From Bacillota bacterium (GTDB taxonomy: Bacteria; Bacillota; Clostridia; Acetivibrionales; DTU013), in contig JAFABI010000073.1 of the NCBI GenBank assembly GCA_023426125.1, forward strand, positions 1 to 64,000: a stretch of 64,000 nt of DNA, written 5' to 3'. The position numbers were made by a program, and so were the translations under genes. This document shows, in pieces, positions 42,922 to 52,791 of this stretch; the first letter of the stretch is position 1, and every line of letters begins with the position of its first letter. Below the pieces are notes generated by a model. It ran no database searches and was not told where the DNA came from. It saw nothing but the letters and a program-made list of their open reading frames with translations.

Positions 42922-42954
42922 CAGCTTTATGTCAATGTACCTGTCCCCTTGACA
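42894..42954. repeat. Perfect 26-bp inverted repeat over the radical SAM gene stop
   Basis: Arms 42894-42919 (TGTCAAGGGGACAGGTACAT ending TGACAT) and 42929-42954 are exactly complementary around a 9-nt loop GACAGCTTT. A direct repeat of GTCAAGGGGACA lies just before (42871). The stop codon TGA (42919-42921) is inside the arm. Confidence 0.9.
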
Positions 42955-43077
42955 TATATGAATTATACATAATTCGTATTGAATATATACGCATTTGTGT
43001 TAAAATTAGACTGTGCATGAAAAGCATACAGAATTACAGCAGGGCATTGGTGTTCTGCACTTTACCGGAGGTTGCAA

Positions 43078-46000
43078 TTGTACCTTAAGAGGCTTGATGT
43101 ACAAGGTTTTAAATCGTTTGCAGATAAAATATGTCTGGATTTCAATTCGGGGATAACTTCCGTGGTCGGGCCAAACGGCAGCGGCAAAAGCAATATTGCC
43201 GACGCAATCCGCTGGGTGCTTGGGGAGCAAAGCATCAAAACCCTCCGGGGAAGCAAAATGGAGGATGTCATTTTTGCTGGGACGGAGCACAGGAAGCCTC
43301 TGGGATTTGCCGAAGTGTCCCTGACCATTGACAATTCGGACCTGAAGCTTCCCATCGAATTTGGAGAGGTGACCATTGCCAGAAGAATCTACCGCTCGGG
43401 CGAAAGCGAATATCTTTTAAACAAGGTACAGTGCCGTCTTAAAGACGTTACGGAGCTGCTGCTGGATACCGGCATAGGCAAGGACGGATATTCCGTAATC
43501 GGACAGGGCAGGGTGGATGAAATCCTCAGCACCAGGTCGGAGGACCGCAGGCATATTTTCGAGGAAGCTTCGGGCATCATGAAATACAAATTAAGAAAAC
43601 AGGAAGCAGAAAGAAAACTGGAGCTCACCAAACAAAACCTAAGCAGGATCAATGATATCATCATAGAGCTGGAAACCCAGTTGGAGCCTTTAAAGGAGCA
43701 ATCCGAAAGCGCCAGGAAATTTCTTGATCTGAGAGAAAACCTCAAGGAGCTGGAGGTAAACGTCTACCTGGAAAATCTGGCGAAATTCCGTGAAAAGCTG
43801 GAGGAATTCAAGGAACAAAACAATATCATCAAAAACAATATCGAGGCGGAGAATCAGAAGCTGGAGGAAATCACCGGCGCGAACAAGCAAAAAACCGATC
43901 TGTTGAAAAGCCTTGAAGAAAAGCTGGACGTTGCGAAGCAGCAATTTTACAATCTGGAGGGCACACTGGAAAGGTGCAATTCGGAAATCAAGCTGAACAA
44001 TGAAAAAATAAGCAACCTGACGCAGAATATCGGCCGTCTTGAGGAAGAAATCGCGGAGTTCGGCAACAAGGTCGCCGGCCTTGACAAAGAGGAGGCGACA
44101 AAGCAAAGCAGGCTGGGATATCTTGAAAAACAGCTGAAGGATTATTCTTCAAAGCTTGTGGAATATGAAAAGCAGATGGAGGAACTCCTTAAAACCTTGA
44201 ATGAAAACGAAAGGCATATCGAAAACCTGAAATCCGGTATTATGGACAAGCTCGACCTGCAGTCGGACAAGAAGATTCAGGTAAATAATGTAAAAACACA
44301 TATCGACGGCCTGGTAAAAAGGCAAAAGTCCATCGACCATGAGATATACCAGTATGTTGTGGAAAATGACAAAGAGACCATGAAAAAGGAAGACCTTTCC
44401 GAGAGTATCAGGCATGCTTCGGAGGAAATAAAGAAACAGAAAGGCAAGCTGCGGGAACTGGAAAATGAAAGAAGTGAAACGGATAAGGTTCTTACGGAGC
44501 GTAAGACAAAAGAAAACAAATTAAAATCCGGCATACAGTTTAAAGCATCCCGCCACAAGCTGCTCAGTGAAATGGAGCAGAACCTGGAAGGCTACAACCG
44601 CAGCGTAAGGCAGGTGCTTCAAGCCTGCCACGAGTCTCCTGACTTCGGCAGGGGAATTCATGGCGCTCTTGCACAGCTTATCAAAGTCGACCGCAAATAT
44701 GAAACAGCAATCGAAATGACTCTGGGCGGCGCTTTGCAGAATATTGTCACCTCCACGGAGGAAGATGCAAAAAAGGCCATCAATTATTTAAAGGCCAATA
44801 AGCTGGGCCGTGCTACTTTTCTGCCCATCAGCTCGGTAAACGGAAAAAGCTTCGAACCGGGTCTGCTGGCAGAGATATCGCGTCAGCCAGGCTTTTGCGG
44901 GGTCGCTTCGGAGCTGGTAAGCTATGAGCAGCGATTTAAAGGAATAATTTTAAGCTTTCTGGGGAAAGTGGTGGTAACTGAAACTCTGGATTATGCAATC
45001 AGCATGGCGCGGAAATTCAGCTACGGCTTTCGGATTGTCACCCTTGACGGCGATATCCTCGCCACCAGCGGGTCAATGTCGGGAGGCAGCCTTGAGAACA
45101 GGAGCAGCGGTATCTTAAGCAGGAACAGGGAAATCACCGAGCTGGGACAGGAACTGGAAAGCATGCGCCTTGAAGAAAAAGAGCTGGAGAAGGATATAAA
45201 GCAGCTCATTGAGAACATTAATGAGGTAAATAAAGAGATTTCAGGAATTGAAGGGGACATTAAAAATAACGAACTGGTAAAAATAAGGGATGAAAGCCAT
45301 TTGTCCCAGGTGGAGGAAAACCTTCGGAAAATTGCCGCACGGATTGAAATGATCAAGCAGGAGAAGCAGCAGCTTGGGCGTCAGCAGGCGGAGACAGCCC
45401 AGGAACTGGAGAAATACGAAAAGGAATTGCTGGCGATAGAGGCTGAAATCAACGAATCCAAAAGGATCGTTGCCGAGCACCAGGAAAAACACAAAGAGGA
45501 TCAGACGGTCCGCGACGCTTTACATACCGACATTATGGATTTCAAGATTTCCGTAAATTCCATCCGGGAGAGCATTGAAAGCGTAAAGGAGTCTTCCGGC
45601 CGTATTGCGGTTGAAAAGGAAGCCCTGCAAAAAAGCATTCACCGGAAAAACGTCGAAAAGACGAAAAACCTGGAGGAAATAAATGATTTAAACACTGCCA
45701 ATGAAGGTATGAATAATGTAATAAAGGGCTACGACGAGGAAAAGGCCGGCAGGACCTTTGAAATCGACAGGATCACGGAAGAGCGGAAGATCCTGGAGGA
45801 GGACCTGTACGACATCGTCAATAAAATCAATGATATCAATAAAAACATCCTCCTGCTGCAGGAGGAATTAAACAGGCTGGAAGTCCGGAATGCAAAGCTG
45901 GAATCGGAAATGGAGGCCATTCAGAACAGGCTGTGGGATGAGTATGAGCTGACCTATTCCAGCGCTCTTGAGCTGAAAAAGGACGTAGGGAGCATCCCCC

Positions 46001-46650
46001 AGGCCCAGAAGAAAATCAACGAGCTCAGGAATCAGATCAAGGAGCTGGGGCCGGTAAACGTTGCCGCAATCGATGAATATATAAAGACGAAGGAACGCTA
46101 TGAATTCATGTCAATCCAGCGCAACGACATGGAACAGGCGGCGGAAAAACTGCAAAGGGTTATTTATGAAATGACCTCGCTGATGAAAAAACAATTTATG
46201 GAGCAGTTCAGACTTATCAATGAAAATTTTGGTATAGTATTTAAAGAGCTATTTAACGGCGGACGCGCGCAGCTGATCCTCACAGACCAGGAAAACGTAT
46301 TGGAAAGCGGTATCGAAATTGAAGTACAGCCTCCGGGCAAAAGGCTGCAGAACATGATGCTGCTCTCAGGCGGAGAAAGGGCATTTACGGCCATTGCGCT
46401 GCTGTTTGCCATCTTGAGGCTCAAGCCTACGCCTTTCTGCATCCTGGACGAAATAGAGGCAGCCCTGGATGATGCCAATGTTAACAGGTTTTCAGAGTAT
46501 TTAAGGAAGTATTCCAGCCAGACGCAGTTCATCATGGTTACCCACAGGAAAGGTACGATGGAAGGCTCGGACATGCTATATGGCGTTACAATGCAGGAAC
46601 ATGGGGTATCCAGGATAGTATCAATGAAAATGGGAGAAAAGGTGGGATAA
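43078..46650 (+). CDS. smc: Chromosome segregation protein SMC
   Basis: 1190 residues from TTG 43078, six bases after GGAGG, giving the usual MYLKRLDVQGFKSF; TTG 43072 would leave no gap. Walker A GPNGSGKSNI lies near residues 32-41. Long coiled coils (about 170-500 and 670-1015) flank the hinge (about 510-660; ARKFSYGFRIVTLDGDIL). The C-terminal head has the signature LLSGGERAFTAIALLFA and Walker B PFCILDEIEAALDD. It organises and compacts the chromosome with ScpA/ScpB, which are not in this window. Confidence 0.97.
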   Translation: MYLKRLDVQGFKSFADKICLDFNSGITSVVGPNGSGKSNIADAIRWVLGEQSIKTLRGSKMEDVIFAGTEHRKPLGFAEVSLTIDNSDLKLPIEFGEVTIARRIYRSGESEYLLNKVQCRLKDVTELLLDTGIGKDGYSVIGQGRVDEILSTRSEDRRHIFEEASGIMKYKLRKQEAERKLELTKQNLSRINDIIIELETQLEPLKEQSESARKFLDLRENLKELEVNVYLENLAKFREKLEEFKEQNNIIKNNIEAENQKLEEITGANKQKTDLLKSLEEKLDVAKQQFYNLEGTLERCNSEIKLNNEKISNLTQNIGRLEEEIAEFGNKVAGLDKEEATKQSRLGYLEKQLKDYSSKLVEYEKQMEELLKTLNENERHIENLKSGIMDKLDLQSDKKIQVNNVKTHIDGLVKRQKSIDHEIYQYVVENDKETMKKEDLSESIRHASEEIKKQKGKLRELENERSETDKVLTERKTKENKLKSGIQFKASRHKLLSEMEQNLEGYNRSVRQVLQACHESPDFGRGIHGALAQLIKVDRKYETAIEMTLGGALQNIVTSTEEDAKKAINYLKANKLGRATFLPISSVNGKSFEPGLLAEISRQPGFCGVASELVSYEQRFKGIILSFLGKVVVTETLDYAISMARKFSYGFRIVTLDGDILATSGSMSGGSLENRSSGILSRNREITELGQELESMRLEEKELEKDIKQLIENINEVNKEISGIEGDIKNNELVKIRDESHLSQVEENLRKIAARIEMIKQEKQQLGRQQAETAQELEKYEKELLAIEAEINESKRIVAEHQEKHKEDQTVRDALHTDIMDFKISVNSIRESIESVKESSGRIAVEKEALQKSIHRKNVEKTKNLEEINDLNTANEGMNNVIKGYDEEKAGRTFEIDRITEERKILEEDLYDIVNKINDINKNILLLQEELNRLEVRNAKLESEMEAIQNRLWDEYELTYSSALELKKDVGSIPQAQKKINELRNQIKELGPVNVAAIDEYIKTKERYEFMSIQRNDMEQAAEKLQRVIYEMTSLMKKQFMEQFRLINENFGIVFKELFNGGRAQLILTDQENVLESGIEIEVQPPGKRLQNMMLLSGGERAFTAIALLFAILRLKPTPFCILDEIEAALDDANVNRFSEYLRKYSSQTQFIMVTHRKGTMEGSDMLYGVTMQEHGVSRIVSMKMGEKVG

Positions 46651-46651
46651 C

Positions 46652-47560
46652 GTGGGCTTTTTTGAAAGGTTGAAGGAAGGGCTGCAAAAAACCAGAAAAG
46701 GGATTACCGAAAAGCTGGATCAGGTACTGGTTTCCTTCGGGGTGATCAATGAAGAGCTTTTTGATGAACTGGAGGAAGTGCTTATCACTTCGGATATAGG
46801 CATAGAAACCGCCATGAACGTGATGACAGGCTTAAGGAAAAGGGTCAGGGACAATAAGGTTACCAATCCGGCTGCCGTCAAAGGACTTTTAAAGGATCAA
46901 CTGGAAGAAATGCTGGGCAGTGGCAGTGCCGGCCTGCAAATAGAGCCTTCTCCTGCGGTGATCACCGTGATAGGAGTCAACGGAGTTGGAAAAACCACCT
47001 CCATCGGTAAAATTGCCAGCATGCTGAAGAAGGACGGCAAAAGGGTCCTTCTGGCCGCAGGAGATACCTTTCGCGCCGCTGCCATCGATCAGCTCCAGGT
47101 ATGGTCGGACAGGGTAGGGGTAGACATCATCAAGCAGGCGGAAGGCTCGGATCCGGCGGCCGTCATCTATGACGCAGTACAGGCGGCAAAAGCCCGGAAG
47201 GCAGATGTGTTGATCTGTGACACTGCAGGCCGGCTGCATACAAAAAAGAACCTTATGGAAGAGCTCAAGAAGGTTTCAAGGATCATTGACAGGGAGATGC
47301 CCGGAGCCCGGCGCGAAACGCTGCTGGTACTGGATGCCACCACGGGCCAGAACGCGGTGTCCCAGGCCAAGACCTTCAGCGAATCGGCGGAAATATCGGG
47401 AATTATACTGACAAAGCTTGATGGCACGGCAAAGGGTGGAATCGTTATTTCCATAAGCTCGGAATTGAACATTCCCGTCAAGCTGATCGGTGTGGGGGAA
47501 AAGCTGGAGGACCTTCAGCCTTTCAATTCAAAAGAGTTTGTGGAGGCATTATTTGCGTAA
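46652..47560 (+). CDS. ftsY: Signal recognition particle receptor FtsY
   Basis: 302 residues, GTG start. A short N-domain (about 1-85) precedes the GTPase G domain: GVNGVGKTTSIGK (G1), DTFRAAAIDQL, DTAGR (G3) and TKLDGTAKGG (G4 TKLD). There is no long acidic A domain, as is usual in Clostridia. It receives SRP-bound ribosomes (Ffh, encoded at 51378) at the membrane. It lies in one direction with smc (1 base between). Confidence 0.96.
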   Translation: MGFFERLKEGLQKTRKGITEKLDQVLVSFGVINEELFDELEEVLITSDIGIETAMNVMTGLRKRVRDNKVTNPAAVKGLLKDQLEEMLGSGSAGLQIEPSPAVITVIGVNGVGKTTSIGKIASMLKKDGKRVLLAAGDTFRAAAIDQLQVWSDRVGVDIIKQAEGSDPAAVIYDAVQAAKARKADVLICDTAGRLHTKKNLMEELKKVSRIIDREMPGARRETLLVLDATTGQNAVSQAKTFSESAEISGIILTKLDGTAKGGIVISISSELNIPVKLIGVGEKLEDLQPFNSKEFVEALFA

Positions 47561-47589
47561 TAAAAATTCAATGAAAAGAGGTGTAGTGA

Positions 47590-50304
47590 GTGGTTTATGA
47601 CTACTATCAGGAAAAAGGCAAGAAAAATACCAAAGGCCGGTGGATATTGGGAGCTGTAATTGCAGCTTTTCTGATACTGCTGCTGGCAGCAAACAAAGTA
47701 TACCTGGAAATAATCCAGCTGGACGAGATCGGCGGATTTTCCGGCATCTATGTGAAGAATCTTATTTACCGGGCAATAACCTTTGCCGTATGCTTTGTTG
47801 TGATCTTTGCTCTGGTATATATCAGCACCCTGCTGATAAAAAGAAACATGCAGGCATACTTTAAAAAGCATGAACTGCCGCAGAGAAAGTTTCCCAATTT
47901 CATCATCACGTTTGTTGTAGCCTTTCTTGGCGCATTGATATCCAAGGATATCTTCTTCCTGAAGTTTCTGAATTTCATGAACAGCACTGCTTTCAACGTG
48001 GCTGACCCGATTTTCGGCAACGACGTCGGCTATTATGTTTTCATAAGGCCTCTGTATACATCCATCTATGGATTTGTTTCGGCTTTGTGGATGTTTATCA
48101 TCGTTTTCACCGTCGCTTATTATCTGGTGATGTTTACCGCCTCATCCAACGCTTTGACCCTGGAAAACCTGAAGGTGAAAAGTGTCATCGCCCACAACCT
48201 GGTTAACATCGCCATCTTTTTCATCATAAAAACCTTTTCCTACCAATTGGTGCAGCAGGATATCCTTTACGGAACGGTGCTGCGGGATGAATCAAACATT
48301 ATTATAGGCGCGGGATATGTTGATGTCAATGTTTGGCTGAAATACTTTACGGCGGCTCCTTTTTTACTGGCTGCAATTGTGATTGTCTCGCTGTTTTTCG
48401 TATGGAAAGACAAATTAAAGCCTGCGGCCATTACCATTGCCGTATTTCCGGTTGTATGGATACTGGTAACCGTCATCGCCATGTTCATTCAATCCTTGAT
48501 CGTTACGCCCAATGTATACGACTATGAAAAAAATTATATTGCCAACAATATTACCCAGACCCGCGAAGCCTACAGCCTGGATAAGATCAAAACCTACGAT
48601 TTCCCCAGCACACAGAAATTGACTCCCGAAATAATTCAAAGAAATCTTGATACCAAGAACAATATAAGGGTGGTGGATATCCCCTCCACGTTGGTCAGCA
48701 ATGTACAGCTGCAGAGCAACACGGCATTCTATTCCTTCAGCGACGGAGATATAATAAATTATACCATTAATGGGAAGGAAATACCAATTTTTATATCCGC
48801 CAGAGAAATTGACAAGAGTAAGCTTCCGGATAAGACCTATCTTAACACCACCTACCGGTATACCCATGGGTACGGCCTTGTCATGAATCCCATAAACAAG
48901 CTGACCCGGGATGGCCAGGTTGACTTTATCCTGAGCGGGCTTGTGCATAAATCCGTAGACCCCAATCTTAAGATCAACAGACCTGAAATCTATTACGGAG
49001 AATTGACGGAGGACCATGTAATCGTTGATGCCAAAGGCCTTGACGAAATTGATTATGATGGGACGAGAACCACCACATACCAGGGAGAGGGCGGAATTAA
49101 GCTGAATTTTTTGAACAAGCTTCTGTTCTCCATAAAGTATGGAGATTTCAAAATGCTCATTTCCGGCTATACCTCCGACTCTACTTTGCTGCTTAACCGT
49201 GAAATCGTAAGCAGGGCGCAGAAAGCAGTCCCGTTCCTCACAGTCGATAAGGATCCATACATTCTACTTACGGATGACGGTACATTAAAATGGGTACTGG
49301 ATGCCTATACCACCACCGACCAGTATCCGTATGCACAAAGTTACGGCGATGTGAATTACATTAGGAACTCAGTCAAAATCGTGATAGACGCATACAATGG
49401 CAAAGCGACCTATTACATCATTGATCAGGATGACCCCATTATACAAACCTATGACAAGATCTATCCCGGGATTTTCAGCAAGGAAAAGCTGCCGGACACC
49501 ATTGCAAGGCATATGCGGTATCCTGAAATGCTTTTCAAGATCCAGACGGAAATGCTGAACAAATACCATATCCTTCCGGAAGATGTTGCAACCTTCTATT
49601 CGCAGCAGGATTTGTGGGCGATTGCCAGATATTCGCCTGAAAAGGGTTCCTCCAACCTGGTGCCCATTGAACCCTATTACAATATGATAAAACTGCCCGG
49701 CGACCTTGGCGAAAAGGAAGAATTGATCCTGATGAGGCCTTTTACGCCTGCCGGCGAACTGAAGCACAACATGGTCTCATGGCTTGCCGTAAGGAATTCG
49801 TCGGAAAACTATGGAGAAATGATCCTGTTCAATTTCCCCAAAAACACCAATATCTTCGGGCCAAACCAGGTGGAGGTCAAAATCAACCAGATCGACAAGG
49901 TCTCAACGGATATGACCCTTTGGGGCCAGAGCGGATCCGTCGTCTATAAGGGGAATTTATTGGTTATTCCCATCGAAAACAGCATACTTTATATCGAACC
50001 GATTTACATCCGGTCTCAAAGCACATCATCCATCCCGGAGGTAAGGGAAATCGTCGTAGGCTACCAGAGCGATGATGAATTCAGGTACGGTATCGGCACA
50101 AATCTTGACAATGCGCTGGCAGACCTCTTCAAAGGCGAATTGCCTGCGGCGCCCGGTGCAGAAACGCCGGGAACGGAGGAAAAACCGCAGCCCGGGCAAT
50201 CAGCGGTGGATAAAGAGAAGGTGGATGAAATAACAAAGAAGTATGAAGAGCTAAAAAAACAGCTGGATGAGCTGGGCAATTTGCTGGATGGGCTGTTGGA
50301 ATAG
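47590..50304 (+). CDS. UPF0182 family membrane protein
   Basis: 904 residues, GTG start behind AGAGGTG. About seven hydrophobic segments fill the first 300 residues; the rest is a large outer domain. The order and the FYSFSDGD, RYTHGYGLVMNP and YPEMLFKIQTEMLNKYH blocks match UPF0182/COG1615. The last 80 residues are an acidic, proline-rich coil (AAPGAETPGTEEKPQPG). Function is unknown. It lies 30 bases after ftsY. Confidence 0.85.
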   Translation: MVYDYYQEKGKKNTKGRWILGAVIAAFLILLLAANKVYLEIIQLDEIGGFSGIYVKNLIYRAITFAVCFVVIFALVYISTLLIKRNMQAYFKKHELPQRKFPNFIITFVVAFLGALISKDIFFLKFLNFMNSTAFNVADPIFGNDVGYYVFIRPLYTSIYGFVSALWMFIIVFTVAYYLVMFTASSNALTLENLKVKSVIAHNLVNIAIFFIIKTFSYQLVQQDILYGTVLRDESNIIIGAGYVDVNVWLKYFTAAPFLLAAIVIVSLFFVWKDKLKPAAITIAVFPVVWILVTVIAMFIQSLIVTPNVYDYEKNYIANNITQTREAYSLDKIKTYDFPSTQKLTPEIIQRNLDTKNNIRVVDIPSTLVSNVQLQSNTAFYSFSDGDIINYTINGKEIPIFISAREIDKSKLPDKTYLNTTYRYTHGYGLVMNPINKLTRDGQVDFILSGLVHKSVDPNLKINRPEIYYGELTEDHVIVDAKGLDEIDYDGTRTTTYQGEGGIKLNFLNKLLFSIKYGDFKMLISGYTSDSTLLLNREIVSRAQKAVPFLTVDKDPYILLTDDGTLKWVLDAYTTTDQYPYAQSYGDVNYIRNSVKIVIDAYNGKATYYIIDQDDPIIQTYDKIYPGIFSKEKLPDTIARHMRYPEMLFKIQTEMLNKYHILPEDVATFYSQQDLWAIARYSPEKGSSNLVPIEPYYNMIKLPGDLGEKEELILMRPFTPAGELKHNMVSWLAVRNSSENYGEMILFNFPKNTNIFGPNQVEVKINQIDKVSTDMTLWGQSGSVVYKGNLLVIPIENSILYIEPIYIRSQSTSSIPEVREIVVGYQSDDEFRYGIGTNLDNALADLFKGELPAAPGAETPGTEEKPQPGQSAVDKEKVDEITKKYEELKKQLDELGNLLDGLLE

Positions 50305-50336
50305 CCCCATGGCGGCACACCTGTGTATGAAAAAGT

Positions 50337-50363
50337 GTAGGGTCGCGCTATTAGCGCGACCGC
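50337..50363 (+). repeat. Palindromic repeat, TATTA-core variant
   Basis: GTAGGGTCGCGCTATTAGCG then CGACCGC: same GTAGGG start and CCGC end as the unit at 2654 with a different palindromic core. It follows the UPF0182 gene by 33 bp. Confidence 0.6.
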
Positions 50364-50375
50364 AATAACAAAAAC

Positions 50376-50411
50376 AAAAAAGGCCGATTCCCCGGGGGAA
50401 CGGTCTTTTTT
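50376..50411. terminator. Bidirectional terminator between UPF0182 and the OadG-like gene
   Basis: AAGGCCGATTCCCC pairs with GGGGGAACGGTCTT (one G-T type mismatch region) in the middle of A and T runs. Confidence 0.75.
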
Positions 50412-50461
50412 AACAGTTTATATTATGAACAGGCTCCAAAAATGAAGTTTTTGCTATAGTT

Positions 50462-50848
50462 TCACAGCTTGTTGGCGATCTGCTCAAGCCGTCCGGCTCT
50501 ATTCCAGACTGGAGATGATTGCTCAATCCGCCGGAAGGATTTTATCCTGAGCCTGCATTGGGATTCGGGCGCCATACTGGCCTGTATCGCAGCCATGATC
50601 ACTGCCGCAAGCTCTTCGTCCGGCTTACCGGCGGCAGGCATATTCAGATTGATGTCCTCAGCCTTGTCTGCAGCAAGCCCGCGAACGGAGGCATCGTCGC
50701 CGGCGGCACCACTTGTGGCCTGTCCTTTCCTTTTGGCGGACAGACGCTTCACATAGGAATAAATAAGAAGTATAAGCAAAATTAGTGCGACGAAAATTAG
50801 GGCCGTTCCCGTAAAAGTCCGATTGATTGCCAGCAGCATGTTTTCCAT
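50462..50848 (-). CDS. OadG-like sodium pump decarboxylase gamma subunit (orphan)
   Basis: 128 residues from ATG 50848 behind GGGAGGT. One transmembrane helix (about 10-35; INRTFTGTALIFVALILL) and a C-terminal domain (DEELAAVIMAAIQASM, IKSFRRIEQSSPVWNRAGRL) match the OAD_gamma family, the small gamma subunit that assembles Na+-transporting oxaloacetate or methylmalonyl-CoA decarboxylases. Alpha, beta and biotin-carrier subunits are not adjacent in this window. It stands alone and convergent with UPF0182, so it either serves a complex encoded elsewhere or has another role. Confidence 0.7.
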   Translation of the reverse strand: MENMLLAINRTFTGTALIFVALILLILLIYSYVKRLSAKRKGQATSGAAGDDASVRGLAADKAEDINLNMPAAGKPDEELAAVIMAAIQASMAPESQCRLRIKSFRRIEQSSPVWNRAGRLEQIANKL

Positions 50849-50943
50849 GATTACCTCCCTGCAAATAGTAGATCCTTTCTGTTAAATTTATCACAAGGAA
50901 TGCTCCCAGTCAACCCTGATGATCCGAACATCCCACTTTTCTA

Positions 50944-50972
50944 TTGACAAAACACCGGATTATATTTAAAAT
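50944..50972 (+). promoter_or_regulatory. Promoter of ylxM-ffh
   Basis: TTGACA (50944-50949), 17 bp, TAAAAT (50967-50972). Confidence 0.75.
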
Positions 50973-51021
50973 AAGGTGTAAAGTAAAAATGCTTTACACT
51001 TATTTGCCGATTGAGGTTTAT

Positions 51022-51375
51022 ATGGATGAGCTTACCGAGGTTAGCTTATTGCTGGATTTTTACGGCCAGCTGATTACAAGGCGCCAATTTGAAATCCTTG
51101 ACCTGCATTACAACAATGATTATTCTTTGGGCGAAATTGCCGAGCAAATGAATATCAGCAGGCAGGGAGTATATGATAACATAAAAAAGGGAAAAGCCGC
51201 CTTAAACAGGCTGGAAGAAAAGCTCAAGCTGATACGCAGGTTTTCGGAACAACGGAATAAAGCAAAGGAAATACTGGCTTTGCTGGATAGCATGAACAGA
51301 CAGACGCTTTCGGCACAGGATGCCCGGAGGCTGAGCGAGGCAAAAAAGGCGGTCGTCGAAATTATGGAGGATTGA
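51022..51375 (+). CDS. ylxM: UPF0122 DNA-binding protein YlxM
   Basis: 117 residues from ATG 51022 (MDELTEVSLLLDFY), behind TGAGGT. The sigma-70 region 4-like helix-turn-helix (RRQFEILDLHYNNDYSLGEI, NISRQGVYDNIKKGKAAL) is followed by a basic helix. YlxM precedes ffh in Firmicutes and stimulates SRP in some. It overlaps the ffh start region (two bases between), so they are co-translated. Confidence 0.93.
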   Translation: MDELTEVSLLLDFYGQLITRRQFEILDLHYNNDYSLGEIAEQMNISRQGVYDNIKKGKAALNRLEEKLKLIRRFSEQRNKAKEILALLDSMNRQTLSAQDARRLSEAKKAVVEIMED

Positions 51376-51377
51376 AA

Positions 51378-52721
51378 ATGTCGATTTTCGAAGGCTTATC
51401 GGGAAAATTGCAGGAAACGATGAAAAAATTCCGCGGCAAGGGAAGGGTCACCGACAAGGATGTCAAGGAGATGATGCGTGAAATCAAGCTGGCGCTTCTT
51501 GAAGCCGACGTCAACTTCAAGGTTGTCAAGGATTTCATAAACAAGGTATCGGAAAGGGCCGTCGGGCAGGATGTGCTGGAAAGCCTTACTCCCGGGCAGC
51601 AGGTTATCAAGATCGTCCATGAGGAATTGATCAATCTCATGGGAAATGTGCCGGCAAAGCTTACATTTTCTTCAAATCCGCCCACCGTGCTTCTGATGGT
51701 AGGCTTAAACGGCGCAGGCAAAACCACCACCTCCGGCAAGCTGGCCGGAATGCTGAGAAAGCAGGGCAAAAGCCCGCTGCTTGTAGCGTGCGATGTTTAC
51801 AGACCTGCTGCAATCAAGCAGTTGCAGGTCGTCGGAAACCAATTGAACATACCCGTTTTTACCATTGAAAACAGCAAGGACCCGGTGGATATTGCGAAAA
51901 AATCCCTGGAGCAGGCAAGGATAAAGCTTCATGATACGGTTATCATCGATACGGCAGGACGTCTGCACATCAATGAGGAATTGATGGACGAACTGGAGAA
52001 TATCAAAAAGGCCATCCGCCCCCATGAAATTTTGCTGGTGGTAGACGCCATGACAGGCCAGGATGCGGTCAATGTCGCCCAGGGCTTTGATGAGAAGCTG
52101 GGGGTGGACGGCATCATCCTTACCAAGCTGGACGGCGATACCAGAGGCGGCGCCGCATTATCGGTAAAAGCCGTCACGGGAAAGCCCATAAAATTTGCAG
52201 CCATCGGCGAAAAGCTTAATGATATCGAGCCCTTTTATCCGGACAGAATGGCATCCCGGATTCTTGGAATGGGCGATGTGCTGAGTCTTATTGAAAAAGC
52301 CCAGGATGCCTTTGACGAGAAAAAGGCCCTGGAAATGGAAAGGAAAATGCGCACCCAGCAGTTTACGCTGGAGGATTTTCTCGACCAGATGCAGCAGGTG
52401 AAGAAGATGGGGCCGTTGAACCAGGTGCTGGGGATGCTGCCGGGGATGAACACAAAGGCGCTTCAAAATGTCGAGATGGACGAGAAAAAGATGTCCCATG
52501 TGGAGGCGATCATTAAGTCAATGACAAAAAAGGAAAGAAACGAGCCCCACATTATCAACGGCAGCAGGCGCAAAAGGATCGCTGCGGGCAGCGGTACCAC
52601 CATACAGGAAGTAAACAAGCTTTTGAAGGAATTCGAAGAGATGAAGAAGCTGTTTAAAATGATGGCCGACCAGGGACGGCGCGGCGGCAAAGGCATGGGA
52701 AAATTCAAGCTGCCTTTTTAA
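51378..52721 (+). CDS. ffh: Signal recognition particle protein Ffh
   Basis: 447 residues, ATG 51378 behind GGAGG. The N domain (about 1-90) leads into the G domain with GLNGAGKTTTSGK (G1), VACDVYRPAAIKQL, DTAGR (G3) and TKLDGDTRGG (G4). The methionine-rich M domain (about 310-440; GPLNQVLGMLPGMN, MKKLFKMMADQGR) binds 4.5S RNA and signal sequences. It delivers ribosome-nascent chains to FtsY (46652). Confidence 0.97.
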   Translation: MSIFEGLSGKLQETMKKFRGKGRVTDKDVKEMMREIKLALLEADVNFKVVKDFINKVSERAVGQDVLESLTPGQQVIKIVHEELINLMGNVPAKLTFSSNPPTVLLMVGLNGAGKTTTSGKLAGMLRKQGKSPLLVACDVYRPAAIKQLQVVGNQLNIPVFTIENSKDPVDIAKKSLEQARIKLHDTVIIDTAGRLHINEELMDELENIKKAIRPHEILLVVDAMTGQDAVNVAQGFDEKLGVDGIILTKLDGDTRGGAALSVKAVTGKPIKFAAIGEKLNDIEPFYPDRMASRILGMGDVLSLIEKAQDAFDEKKALEMERKMRTQQFTLEDFLDQMQQVKKMGPLNQVLGMLPGMNTKALQNVEMDEKKMSHVEAIIKSMTKKERNEPHIINGSRRKRIAAGSGTTIQEVNKLLKEFEEMKKLFKMMADQGRRGGKGMGKFKLPF

Positions 52722-52791
52722 AAATTCCGGCATTTGCATGAGCAATCGCTAAAGTTTCTATAAAAGTTTTCCTTGAGAGGAGGTGACAAAA

